This document shows positions 1 to 7,005 of a stretch of 15,386 nt of DNA, one piece after another. Source of the stretch: Atopobium sp. UBA6362. GTDB taxonomy: Bacteria > Actinomycetota > Coriobacteriia > Coriobacteriales > Atopobiaceae. The DNA lies in assembly GCA_002440065.1 (NCBI GenBank), contig DJRK01000153.1, positions 1 to 15,386 on the forward strand. Reading direction: 5' to 3'. The notes beneath the pieces were generated by a model, which worked only from the letters and a program-made list of their open reading frames with translations, was not told where the DNA came from and did not search any database. Within the stretch, counting starts at the first letter, position 1. Each line of letters starts with the position of its first letter. The position numbers were made by a program, and so were the translations under genes.

Positions 1-537
1 GCCGGCGCCGCCGAACAGGCCGGTCTTGCCGCCGCGGACATAGGGCTCGAGCAAGTCGATGGCCTTGATGCCCGTCTCGAAGATCTCGGTCTGGGTAGTC
101 AGCTCATCGAACGCCGGAGCCGGGTGGTGAATCGGGTAATAGGAGACGTCGTCGGGAATCTCCTTGCCGTCGACCGGCTGGCCCATGACGTTCCAAACTC
201 GGCCCAGGGTAGAGGGGCCGACGGGCATGAGCATAGGGTGGCCGGTATCGCGGACGGCGAGGCCGCGGGTGAGGCCGTCGGTCGACGACATGGCGACCGT
301 ACGGACGACGCCGCCCTCGAGCTGGGACTCGACCTCGAGCACCGTGCTCACGTGGCCCACCGGCGTGTCGCCGTCGACCTCGAGAGCCGTGTAGATGTCG
401 GGGACGTCATGGTCGAACTTGACGTCGACTACTGGGCCGACGATTCGGACGATTCGCCCCGTTCCCACACTTTTGTTGAGCTTCTGGTACGCGGCCTCTT
501 CGAGGGCGGTACGCGGCTCTTGGGTTTTATCTGACAT
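1..537 (-). CDS. atpD: F1 ATP synthase subunit beta, N-terminal part (truncated by window edge)
   Basis: Catalytic beta subunit of the cytoplasmic F1 head, which makes ATP from ADP and phosphate. Only the first 179 codons are present. The protein begins MSDKTQEPRTALEEAAY, and the beta-barrel follows with GRIVRIVGPVVDVKF. The GHPMLMPVG and GRVWNVMGQPVDG segments come next, and the sequence stops at GGKTGLFGGAG, the start of the Walker A loop. The ATG at 537 shares its A with the TAA stop of atpG (TAATG), and a GGAGG lies 8 nt upstream, inside the end of atpG, so translation is probably coupled. The N-terminus is somewhat longer than in E. coli. Identification is certain from the family motifs; the catalytic residues after the P-loop cannot be judged because they lie outside the window. 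Confidence 0.97.
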   Translation of the reverse strand, partial: MSDKTQEPRTALEEAAYQKLNKSVGTGRIVRIVGPVVDVKFDHDVPDIYTALEVDGDTPVGHVSTVLEVESQLEGGVVRTVAMSSTDGLTRGLAVRDTGHPMLMPVGPSTLGRVWNVMGQPVDGKEIPDDVSYYPIHHPAPAFDELTTQTEIFETGIKAIDLLEPYVRGGKTGLFGGAG

Positions 538-1451
538 TAGTTGTCCTCCAATGCGGACGCGCCGCCGATGATCTCGTTGAGCTCGGTGGTGATGGCACCC
601 TGGCGCTCGCGGTTGTACGTGCGCCCAAGGTTGCCGAGGACCTCCTTGGCGTTGTCCGTCGCGGACTGCATGGCGCGACGGCGCGCGCCGTGCTCGGCCG
701 CAGCGGAATCAAGAAGCGCGTGGAAGATGACCGTCCTGAAGTAGGCGGGCAGAAGCTGGCCCAGGACCTCCTCGGGCGAGGGGTCGAAGGCGAAGTCCGT
801 ATACGCCTTGGCGTCGATCTTGCCGAGCGCCTCGGGGGTACGGGGCATGTTGGGCATCGTGAGCTGCTCTTTGCTGATGGGCAGCAGCTGCTCAACTACC
901 TGCGTCTGCTCAACGCGGTTCTTCGCGTGCCAATAGACGAGCACCACGCGGTCGAAGTCGCCGCGCGCATAGCCTTCCATGCAGTAGGAGGCGATGCGGT
1001 CGGCCTCGTCCATGTTCGGGTCGGAGGAAATGCCCACGAAGGACATGACCGGAGCCGACCCGCGGTACGTGAAGTACTCCGTGGGCTTGCGGCCGCACGT
1101 GATGACCGAGGACTTGACGCCCTTGGCGGCAAGCTTGGCCATCTCGTGCTCCACCTCGCGCTGGGGCGAGATGTTGAAACCGCCGGCAAGCCCACGGTCC
1201 GAGGCGATGAGCACGTAGAGCACGTGCTTCTCCTCGGCATGCTTTGCAAGAAGAGGCTGCGATGCGTCAAAACCGGCGCTGGCCACATTGGCGAGCATGC
1301 GCGTGACGGCGTCCTTGTAGGGCTCCGCCTGCTCCGCCCTGTCGAGCGCCTTGCGGATCCTCGCGGTGGAGATCATCTCCATCGTGCGAGTAATCTGCAT
1401 GGTGCTCTTGATGGAGCTCATGCGCCTCGATATCTCGCGAAGGTTTGCCAT
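537..1451 (-). CDS. atpG: F1 ATP synthase subunit gamma
   Basis: Central stalk subunit that rotates inside the alpha3beta3 head and couples proton flow to catalysis. The protein is 304 residues. It starts with the conserved gamma N-terminal helix (MANLREISRRMSSIKSTMQI, then TRTMEMISTARIRKA) and carries the Rossmann-like core LIASDRGLAGGFN. It ends with the C-terminal helix, in which NAKEVLGNLGRTYNRERQGA and ITTELNEIIGGASAL can be read. The family is usually 285-310 residues. The ATG at 1451 was chosen because the conserved N-terminus begins there; an in-frame extension upstream runs back into atpA in a frame with no gamma similarity. A Shine-Dalgarno AGGAG overlaps the atpA stop region, with only 7 nt between the genes. 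The stop overlaps the atpD start by one base. Confidence 0.97.
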   Translation of the reverse strand: MANLREISRRMSSIKSTMQITRTMEMISTARIRKALDRAEQAEPYKDAVTRMLANVASAGFDASQPLLAKHAEEKHVLYVLIASDRGLAGGFNISPQREVEHEMAKLAAKGVKSSVITCGRKPTEYFTYRGSAPVMSFVGISSDPNMDEADRIASYCMEGYARGDFDRVVLVYWHAKNRVEQTQVVEQLLPISKEQLTMPNMPRTPEALGKIDAKAYTDFAFDPSPEEVLGQLLPAYFRTVIFHALLDSAAAEHGARRRAMQSATDNAKEVLGNLGRTYNRERQGAITTELNEIIGGASALEDN

Positions 1452-1458
1452 CTTGTGC

Positions 1459-3111
1459 CTACTCCTGGCCCTTCTTCTTGGTGGAGTCGGGCTCGCTGGT
1501 CTTCTCGGCCGCGTGCTCGACGTCCGCCTCGGACTGCTTGTTGGGGTGCTCAAGCAGGAACTCCTGCTTGAAGTGCGCGATGTGGGTCTTGAGGCGAGCC
1601 TGCTGGTCATCGTCGATCTTGCCGGAGGCAAGCGAGTTGCGAAGGGCAGGGTGCTTCTCGGCCATGTACTTGGCGAGGCCGTCGCGGAACAGGGTCACGT
1701 GGTCCAGGTCGACGTCGTCGAGGAAGTTCTCCTTGGCGGCGAAGATCGCGATGATCTGGTCGCGGACGTCCAGAGCCGAGTAGCGCTGCTGCTTGAGCAG
1801 CTCCATCATGTGCGCACCATGGTTGAGCTGGTACTGGGTCGTCGCATCGAGGTCGGAGCCGAACTGGGAGAAGGCCTGCTTCTCGCGGTAGCTCGCGAGG
1901 TCGAGTCGCAGCGTGCCGGAAACCTGCTTCATGGCCTTGACCTGCGCGGCGCCGCCGACTCGGGACACCGAGATGCCCACGTCGACTGCAGGGCGTTGAC
2001 CCTGGAAGAAGAGGTTGGACTGCAGGTAGATCTGACCGTCGGTGATGGAAATCACGTTGGTCGGGATGTAGGCGGAAACGTCGCCTTCCTGCGTCTCGAT
2101 GATCGGCAGGGCCGTGAGCGAACCGCCACCGTTGGCGTCGGAAAGCTTGCAGGCGCGCTCGAGCAGACGAGAGTGCAGGTAGAAGATGTCGCCCGGGTAG
2201 GCCTCGCGTCCAGGCGGACGGTGCAAAGTAAGCGACATCTGACGATATGCCACGGCCTGCTTGGACAGGTCGTCGTAGATGACGAGGGCGTGACCGCCGG
2301 GGTGGTTCTCGTCTGCCGGGTTTCCGTTCTCGTCGTTGTACATGAAGTACTCGCCGATGGCGGCGCCGGACATAGGAGCGATGTACTGCATAGGGGCGGA
2401 ATCGGCAGCCGTGGCGGCGACGATAACCGTCTTGTCCAGCACGCCGTGCTGGGCCAGCGACTCGCGAATGGCGGCAACCGTGGAAGCCTTCTGGCCGATG
2501 GCCACGTAGATGCAGACCATGTCGGTCTTGGCCTGGTTCACAATGGCGTCGATCGCGATTGCGGTCTTGCCCGTCTGGCGGTCGCCGATGATGAGCTCAC
2601 GCTGGCCGCGGCCGATAGGCACCATTGCGTCGATGGCGAGAAGACCGGTCTGAACAGGCTCGCACACCGGCTGGCGCTCCATGATGCCGGGAGCCTTGAA
2701 CTCGATGGGTCGACGGTGAGACGTCGCGATCGGGCCGAGGCCGTCGATGGGCTGGCCGAGGGGGTTCACGACGCGGCCGAGCATCGCGTGGCCCACGGGG
2801 ATATCCATGACGCGGCCGGTGGTGCGGCACTCGTCGCCTTCCTTGATGTCCTCGACACGGCCGAAGAGGACGGCGCCGACCTCGTCGCGGTCCAGGTTCT
2901 GCGCCAGGCCGTAGACGTCGTGGCCGGTGGCGGAGCTGGTGAACTTGAGAAGCTCGCCGGCCATGGCGGTCTTGAGACCGGAAACGTGGGCGATACCGTC
3001 GCCGACCTCGGTCACGACCGAGGCCTCCTGCTGGTCGACCGTCGCGCTGATGGCGTCGAGATTGCTGCGCAGGGTGCTCAGGATCTTCTCAGAGCTGATG
3101 CTTTCTGTCAT
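1459..3111 (-). CDS. atpA: F1 ATP synthase subunit alpha
   Basis: Non-catalytic nucleotide-binding subunit of F1. It has 550 residues. Visible landmarks are the beta-barrel (VGDGIAHVSGL), the Walker A GDRQTGKT at residues 176-183, the region RPAVDVGISVSRVGGAAQ holding the conserved arginine finger, and the helical C-terminal domain. The family usually ends near residue 505-515. Here about 38 further residues form a charged, low-complexity tail (QSEADVEHAAEKTSEPDSTK, then KKGQE). Length and tail recall the mycobacterial alpha subunit, whose C-terminal extension restrains ATP hydrolysis; shared function here is only an inference. The ATG at 3111 directly follows the atpH stop (TAAATG), with GGAGG/GAGGAA purine tracts just upstream, so the two genes are translationally coupled. 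Confidence 0.98.
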   Translation of the reverse strand: MTESISSEKILSTLRSNLDAISATVDQQEASVVTEVGDGIAHVSGLKTAMAGELLKFTSSATGHDVYGLAQNLDRDEVGAVLFGRVEDIKEGDECRTTGRVMDIPVGHAMLGRVVNPLGQPIDGLGPIATSHRRPIEFKAPGIMERQPVCEPVQTGLLAIDAMVPIGRGQRELIIGDRQTGKTAIAIDAIVNQAKTDMVCIYVAIGQKASTVAAIRESLAQHGVLDKTVIVAATAADSAPMQYIAPMSGAAIGEYFMYNDENGNPADENHPGGHALVIYDDLSKQAVAYRQMSLTLHRPPGREAYPGDIFYLHSRLLERACKLSDANGGGSLTALPIIETQEGDVSAYIPTNVISITDGQIYLQSNLFFQGQRPAVDVGISVSRVGGAAQVKAMKQVSGTLRLDLASYREKQAFSQFGSDLDATTQYQLNHGAHMMELLKQQRYSALDVRDQIIAIFAAKENFLDDVDLDHVTLFRDGLAKYMAEKHPALRNSLASGKIDDDQQARLKTHIAHFKQEFLLEHPNKQSEADVEHAAEKTSEPDSTKKKGQE

Positions 3112-3579
3112 TTATTCCTCACCTCCGATGAAAGAAGAGGAGAGCGTCTTACGGATGTTTGAGAGCTGGGCGCGCACGGAAGCGTCATAGCGCTTGCCGC
3201 GGGCCTCCAGCATGATGCCGCCGATGATCGAGGGGTCCACGCGCTCGACGAGGTAGACCGGCGCCTTGAGGTCAGCCGACGCCTTGGCGCGAACCTTCTC
3301 GCGCAGCTCGTCGTCCATGGGCACGGCCGTAGTGACCGTGACCGAGACGGTGGTGTCCTGCGCGTCCAGGTAGCTCTTGTACTGCTTGGCGACGTCCTCG
3401 ACGAGATCGAGGTCGCCCTCGCGCTGCATCGCTGCCAAGGTCTCGAGGACCTCGGGCGAGAACTTGCGCGCATGCTGCCACTGCACAAGGTCAGCGTTGG
3501 CGCGACCCTCGGAGTGAGCCGCCTCCATGAGCGCCCTGGTATAAGCCTCGACCTTCTCGGCTTCGCGCTTACTTGCCAT
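3112..3579 (-). CDS. atpH: ATP synthase subunit delta (OSCP-like)
   Basis: Peripheral-stalk subunit that ties the top of F1 to subunit b. The protein is 155 residues, while most bacterial delta subunits have about 175-185. The C-terminal half is typical: the strand TVSVTVTTAVPMDDELREKV, then the VYLVERVDPSIIGGIMLEAR segment and a final RAQLSNIRKTL. The helical N-terminal domain (MASKREAEKVEAYTRALMEA onwards) looks about 20 residues short. No in-frame Met exists further upstream before a stop, so the shortness is real unless a non-ATG start inside atpF is used. The ATG at 3579 overlaps the end of atpF by 11 nt. Identity is secured by position between b and alpha and by the C-terminal motif. 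Confidence 0.93.
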   Translation of the reverse strand: MASKREAEKVEAYTRALMEAAHSEGRANADLVQWQHARKFSPEVLETLAAMQREGDLDLVEDVAKQYKSYLDAQDTTVSVTVTTAVPMDDELREKVRAKASADLKAPVYLVERVDPSIIGGIMLEARGKRYDASVRAQLSNIRKTLSSSFIGGEE

Positions 3580-4171
3580 CGGGGGCTCCCACTTCTGCCA
3601 GGTACTTCTCGGCTAGCTTGCGCTGCTCGGCCTCGGAGAGGTCGTTGCCGATAATCTTTGTGGCGATCTCGACGGAGAGGTCGACCACGGAGCCGGACAG
3701 CTCGATCATGGCCTTGTGGCGCTCGGACTCAACGGCGCCATGGGCCTTGGAGATGACGTCGGCGGCTTCCTTCTGGGCCTTGGCGAGGATGCGGGAACGC
3801 TCCTCCTCGGCCTCCTTCTTGGCCGCAGAGATGATCTTGTCCGCCTCGCGGTGGGCATCGACGATCTTCTCCTCATAGGACTTCGCGGACTCGGCGGCCT
3901 CGAGACGAGACTTCTCGGCCGCGTCGAGGTCGTCCTGAATCTTCTTCTGACGCTCGTCCATCATCTTCATGACCTGCGGCCAAACGAGCTTGGCCAGGAC
4001 GATCCAGATGATGAGGAAGGCGATCAGTGCCGGGATGAACTCGGCAGGCTTGGGGATGAGGATGTCCGCTCCCACGGCCTCATCGGCAAGCGCGAAGGTC
4101 GGCGTGGCGAGGAGCGCGGCGGCGGTTGCGGCGCCTGCGCCCATCAGCTGACCTTTGGTAGTGCTCTTCAT
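3569..4171 (-). CDS. atpF: F0 ATP synthase subunit b with signal-peptide-like N-terminus
   Basis: Peripheral-stalk subunit b, a membrane-anchored long helix. The 200-residue protein has a membrane segment at about 45-64 (PALIAFLIIWIVLAKLVWPQ) followed by a long charged coiled coil from about 68 to 190 (MMDERQKKIQDDLDAAEKSR onwards), typical of b. Unusually, a first hydrophobic segment precedes it at residues 8-29: a basic start, an Ala/Leu-rich core and LLATPTFALA before DEA, which looks like a signal peptidase I substrate. The ATG at 4171 was chosen because GGAGG stands 5 nt upstream; Met codons at 4183 and 4186 lack this. It lies 43 nt after atpE and overlaps atpH by 11 nt. Confidence 0.95.
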   Translation of the reverse strand: MKSTTKGQLMGAGAATAAALLATPTFALADEAVGADILIPKPAEFIPALIAFLIIWIVLAKLVWPQVMKMMDERQKKIQDDLDAAEKSRLEAAESAKSYEEKIVDAHREADKIISAAKKEAEEERSRILAKAQKEAADVISKAHGAVESERHKAMIELSGSVVDLSVEIATKIIGNDLSEAEQRKLAEKYLAEVGAPDGK

Positions 4172-4214
4172 AGCTGCCTCCATCATGGGGTTCGAAGTCT
4201 TGCGCTTATCGCAG

Positions 4215-4418
4215 CTACTTGACGATAAGGCTGACGACGAAGCCGATGAGGGCGAGTGCCTCGACGAATGCAGAGCCGAGGATGAAGACCGTGAACAGAC
4301 GACCCTGGACCTCAGGCTGGCGAGCCATGCCCTGCGCAACACCGCTGGCCGCGAGGCCAATACCGATGCCCGCGCCGATAACGCCGAGACCATAACCAAC
4401 GACACCGAGAGCTCCCAC
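4215..4418 (-). CDS. atpE: F0 ATP synthase subunit c (proteolipid)
   Basis: Ring-forming proteolipid that carries the translocated ion. At 67 residues it is near the short end of the family. Helix 1 has the glycine-rich packing motif (GLGVIGAGIGIGLAASG), the polar loop has ARQPE, and helix 2 has the ion-binding carboxylate Glu53 in SAFVEALALIGF. The usual sodium ligands are absent: the residue after Glu53 is Ala instead of Ser or Thr, and there is no helix-1 Gln at the equivalent place. This points to a proton-driven ring, by inference. The start is a GTG at 4418 preceded by AAAGGAGGAATT, a near-ideal ribosome binding site, as expected for a subunit needed in many copies. A 113-nt spacer with a hairpin separates it from atpB. 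Confidence 0.97.
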   Translation of the reverse strand: MGALGVVGYGLGVIGAGIGIGLAASGVAQGMARQPEVQGRLFTVFILGSAFVEALALIGFVVSLIVK

Positions 4419-4492
4419 AATTCCTCCTTTGTCATTCGCCCCTGAGTACGGTTGATGGGGCGAGTTCCAAAAACAAACTTACACGTGCTATG

Positions 4493-4517
4493 AACTGCGG
4501 GCGGATGCCCGCGAGTT
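4493..4517 (-). promoter_or_regulatory. Stem-loop in the atpB-atpE intergenic region
   Basis: On the minus strand AACT-C-GCGGGC pairs with GCCCGC-AGTT around an ATCC loop: 10 base pairs with a single bulged C. It stands 14 nt after the atpB stop. A U-rich, little-structured stretch (GTTTGTTTTTGG) lies between it and the atpE ribosome binding site. It is not followed directly by a T-run, so it is not a simple terminator. A role in stabilising or processing the atpE mRNA is an inference. Confidence 0.45.
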
Positions 4518-4531
4518 GCCTTACTTGCCCG

Positions 4532-5338
4532 TTACTCCTCGTCGGACTCGGCGATCTGGATATAGACCGCGGTAAGAAGCGCGAAGACGTAGGCCTGGAT
4601 GGCGGCGACCATGATCTCCACAACGTAGATGACGAGCAGGATCAGGACCCACATCACCGACGCGCCGGCCTGGGCGGCCGCGGCGGCGGAGAAGCCCGCG
4701 AGCAGCGGCTGGAAGAAGAGCGACGCCAGGATGGCGAAGGTGCCCATGACCACGTGGCCGGCGAAGAGGTTGCAGAACAGACGAACGGCCAGGGTGATCA
4801 GGCGAAGCACCGTCGAGAAGACCTCGATGAGCCAAACGAGCGCGTTCAGCGGGAACGCCACGCCGGCGGGCGCGAGGCTCTTTGCGTAGCCAAGGGCGCC
4901 GTGCTTCTTGATGCCGCAGACGATGAAGTACACGAACGAGACGAGGGCAAGGGCACCTGTGGTCGAGATCGTGCCGGTGCCGGGCTTGCAACCCGGGATG
5001 ATGCCCACGATGTTGTTCGCGAGCACCACGAGGAACAGCGAGGCGATGAACGGGAAGTGCTTGCGCCAGGTATCCCCCAGCAGGCCCTTGCACATGTCGT
5101 CGCGCACGAACTCAACGAGATACTCCATCGCGTTGACGAAGCGTCCCTTGGGCACGAGGCTCGCGGACTGCTTAGCCTTGAAGACGAAGAGCAGCACGAG
5201 CATTATCACCACGGCGACGGCGAACCAGAAAGAATACTGGGTGAAGCCAACCGTGTTGAGGTCGCCGACGATCGGCGTCGACTTGAAGCCCGAAACCAGC
5301 TCGTTGACCTCGCCACTAAGGCTGTCGAGTGGATTCAC
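4532..5338 (-). CDS. atpB: F0 ATP synthase subunit a
   Basis: Membrane subunit that forms the two proton half-channels against the c ring. The protein is 268 residues, normal for the family, with five to six hydrophobic segments at about 36-54, 95-116, 124-143, 163-185, 195-215 and 228-262. The essential arginine is Arg186 in LITLAVRLFCNLFAGHVVMG, matching the family motif around E. coli Arg210. The conserved ANNIVGIIPG and IQAYVFALLTAVYI segments are also present. ATG at 5338 begins MNPLDSLSGEV and lies inside the last codons of the preceding atpI-like gene (23-nt overlap), which suggests translational coupling. It ends with an acidic ESDEE tail. Confidence 0.97.
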   Translation of the reverse strand: MNPLDSLSGEVNELVSGFKSTPIVGDLNTVGFTQYSFWFAVAVVIMLVLLFVFKAKQSASLVPKGRFVNAMEYLVEFVRDDMCKGLLGDTWRKHFPFIASLFLVVLANNIVGIIPGCKPGTGTISTTGALALVSFVYFIVCGIKKHGALGYAKSLAPAGVAFPLNALVWLIEVFSTVLRLITLAVRLFCNLFAGHVVMGTFAILASLFFQPLLAGFSAAAAAQAGASVMWVLILLVIYVVEIMVAAIQAYVFALLTAVYIQIAESDEE

Positions 5339-5654
5339 TTACGTCCCTTCCTTTCGAGTCAGGCCCTTGCGCCGCGTAAGCGGCCTTCCGGGCCCTTATA
5401 GCCTCCACCGCCCAAAAGAGCAGGAAGGCCGCAACCATGGCACATCCGAACACCAAGACCTTCTGGCTTGCAGCCGCATAGACTGCGAGCAGGGCCAAGG
5501 AAAGCAGCAGGAACGACGAGATGATGCTCGCCAAACCGGTCGCCATGTTCACCCTTGTACCCTCTTTGAGCGCTCCCTCGAAGAGAAATGCCGGAAAAGC
5601 GCATCCGATGAGGCCGACGATGGCCCCAGCCGCTATGGTCGGCAGCTGATCCAC
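5316..5654 (-). CDS. atpI: AtpI-like small membrane protein heading the ATP synthase operon
   Basis: A 112-residue protein with three predicted membrane segments at about 5-27, 38-62 and 66-85 and a basic, soluble C-terminus (IRARKAAYAAQ). It is the first gene of the operon and overlaps atpB by 23 nt, the usual place of atpI, whose product assists c-ring assembly and ion handling in other bacteria. Sequence similarity to AtpI is not obvious by eye; the call rests on position, size, topology and the upp-atpI-atpB order known from Bacillus. The start is GTG at 5654, with AGGGGG about 9 nt upstream, a weaker site than those of the other operon genes. It could instead be a lineage-specific membrane protein. 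Confidence 0.7.
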   Translation of the reverse strand: MDQLPTIAAGAIVGLIGCAFPAFLFEGALKEGTRVNMATGLASIISSFLLLSLALLAVYAAASQKVLVFGCAMVAAFLLFWAVEAIRARKAAYAAQGPDSKGRDVSESTRQP

Positions 5655-5698
5655 GCTTTGGCCCCCTCTTCTAAAGAGCTTTCAAAGACCGTCAGGGT

Positions 5699-5727
5699 AC
5701 GTTAATTGAACGCGGTTCAAAAATCAA
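5699..5727 (-). promoter_or_regulatory. Candidate atp operon promoter with a palindrome in its spacer
   Basis: On the minus strand TTGATT (5727-5722) and TAACGT (5704-5699) are 17 nt apart, about 45 nt before the GTG of the atpI-like gene. The spacer contains a perfect inverted repeat, TTGAAC-CGC-GTTCAA (5706-5720), which could be an operator. The -10 matches consensus at only three of six positions, so the promoter is tentative. Confidence 0.35.
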
Positions 5728-5753
5728 CTGAGGCCATTCTTTTCGACTCAGTT
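5718..5753 (-). terminator. Possible weak terminator downstream of upp
   Basis: On the minus strand AACTGAG (5753-5747) pairs perfectly with CTCAGTT (5732-5726) across a 14-nt loop, followed by GATTTTTG. The stem is only 7 bp and moderately GC-rich and the loop is long, so termination would be inefficient. It overlaps the proposed -35 of the atp promoter. Confidence 0.3.
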
Positions 5754-5799
5754 TTGACACATTCGTATTAAGCCCGGATAAAGACAGGGTCGAGGGTCG

Positions 5800-6447
5800 C
5801 TAGAGGGTGCCGAAAATCCTGTCGCCCGCATCGCCCAGACCAGGGAGAATGTAGGCGTTCTCGTTCAAGCAACGGTCAAGCGCGCAGGTAAAGAGCCTTA
5901 CGTCCGGGTCCGCGTCCAGGACCGCCTTGACGCCCTCGGGCGCCGAGACGAGCGTGAGGGCCCTGATGTCGCGCACGCCGGCGCGGCGCAGCTCGCCGAT
6001 GGCGGCGATGAGCGAGCCGCCCGTGGCGAGCATCGGGTCGACGACCAAGCAGGTGCGGTTCTCCACGTCGGAGGGCAGCTTACAGTAGTACGGGTGAGGC
6101 TCATGGGTCTCGGGGTCGCGATACATCCCCACATGCCCCACGCGCGCAGACGGCACGAGATCGAGGATTCCGTCGACCATGCCCAGACCGGCACGGAGAA
6201 TCGGCACGATCGCGACCTTCTTGCCGGCGATGCGCTTACACGTGGCGGTCTCGAGCGGGGTCTTGACCTCGACGTCCTCGAGCGGAAAGTCGCGCATAGC
6301 CTCATAGCCCTCGAAGATGGCGAGCTCGCGGACGAGCGCGCGGAACTGATTGGTTCCCGTCGTCTCGTCACGAAGGATATGGAGCTTGTGCTGGACCAAC
6401 GGGTGGTCGACGATGGTCAGCCTTGAGCGATCGAACTCTACGGCCAT
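5800..6447 (-). CDS. upp: Uracil phosphoribosyltransferase
   Basis: Cytoplasmic pyrimidine-salvage enzyme: uracil plus PRPP gives UMP and pyrophosphate. The 215-residue protein spans the family's usual length (about 208). Landmarks are VDHPLVQHKLHILRDETTGT at the N-terminus, PILRAGLGMVDG at 82-93, the PRPP-binding loop VVDPMLATGGS near 135-145, and the uracil-binding C-terminal YILPGLGDAGDRIFGT. The ATG at 6447 has AAGGAGGG 4 nt upstream. A strong hairpin separates it from rpiB, so it is probably transcribed on its own or by read-through. upp directly before the atp operon is the same arrangement as in Bacillus subtilis. Confidence 0.97.
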   Translation of the reverse strand: MAVEFDRSRLTIVDHPLVQHKLHILRDETTGTNQFRALVRELAIFEGYEAMRDFPLEDVEVKTPLETATCKRIAGKKVAIVPILRAGLGMVDGILDLVPSARVGHVGMYRDPETHEPHPYYCKLPSDVENRTCLVVDPMLATGGSLIAAIGELRRAGVRDIRALTLVSAPEGVKAVLDADPDVRLFTCALDRCLNENAYILPGLGDAGDRIFGTL

Positions 6448-6469
6448 AAGCCCTCCTTGGTTAACAACG

Positions 6470-6498
6470 GCCCGCGGTCGCTTGGTCCGACCGCGGGC
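6470..6498 (-). terminator. Hairpin terminator after rpiB
   Basis: An 11-bp perfect GC-rich inverted repeat, GCCCGCGGTCG and CGACCGCGGGC, with a 7-nt loop, 45 nt after the rpiB stop. On the minus strand it is followed by CGTTGTTAACC, a poor U-tract. It lies just before the upp ribosome binding site and may act as a terminator or partial attenuator. Confidence 0.6.
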
Positions 6499-6543
6499 GC
6501 GACACGGCGTCCAATAGGACGCGATACCTACGGGAAACCGGCG

Positions 6544-7005
6544 CTAGGCCTCGACGCCCTCGAAGGAGGGGTCGTCCTCGCGCATGATCTTCTCGACGCG
6601 GCGCTCATGGCGGCCGCCCTCGAACTCGGTGGTAAGGAAGGTGTCGATGATCTTGAGGTTGTCCTCGAGGGGCACGAAGCGGCCGGACAGGCCGATGGCG
6701 TTGGCGTTGTTGTGCTGACGGGCGAGCTCGGCGAACTTCACGGATTGGAGCGGCGTGCAGCGGACGCCGGGGACCTTGTCGGCGGTCATGGAGATGCCGA
6801 TGCCGGTGCCGCAAATGAGGATGGCGCGGTCGGCATCGCCGCGAGACACCATGCGGGCGGCCTTGTCGGCGAAGTCGGGGTAGTCCACGCTCTCCTCGGA
6901 ATCGGTACCGAGGTCGTAGACCTCGTGGCCGAGGGACTTGACGTGCTCGACGATGGCGTCCTTCTGGACGTAGCCGCCGTGGTCACAGGCGATAGCGATG
7001 CGCAT
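6544..7005 (-). CDS. rpiB: Ribose-5-phosphate isomerase B
   Basis: Interconverts ribulose 5-phosphate and ribose 5-phosphate in the non-oxidative pentose phosphate pathway, supplying ribose for nucleotides. The 153-residue protein has the RpiB/LacAB fold signature: N-terminal MRIAIACDHGG with Asp8 and His9, the catalytic Cys65 in ILICGTGIGISMTADK, the PGVRC segment, and His98 in ARQHNNANAIGLSGR. The ATG at 7005 has AGAGGAG upstream. A 78-nt gap separates it from the PrmC-TsaC gene. Its product feeds PRPP, which the neighbouring upp consumes. A hairpin terminator follows. An allose- or galactose-6-phosphate isomerase role is less likely given the housekeeping context. Confidence 0.95.
   Translation of the reverse strand: MRIAIACDHGGYVQKDAIVEHVKSLGHEVYDLGTDSEESVDYPDFADKAARMVSRGDADRAILICGTGIGISMTADKVPGVRCTPLQSVKFAELARQHNNANAIGLSGRFVPLEDNLKIIDTFLTTEFEGGRHERRVEKIMREDDPSFEGVEA

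Noticed and set aside
1351..3162. Long plus-strand open frame opposite atpA and atpG
   Set aside because: It lies antisense to two certain genes; open antisense frames are expected from strong GC wobble bias. Composition (Val, Gly, Arg, Asp runs) is non-natural and there is no binding site.
4172..4435. Upstream extension of the subunit b frame through the atpE gene to an ATG at 4435
   Set aside because: The extension overlaps atpE entirely, in a Ser/Arg-rich frame; the start at 4171 has a GGAGG and a sensible N-terminus.
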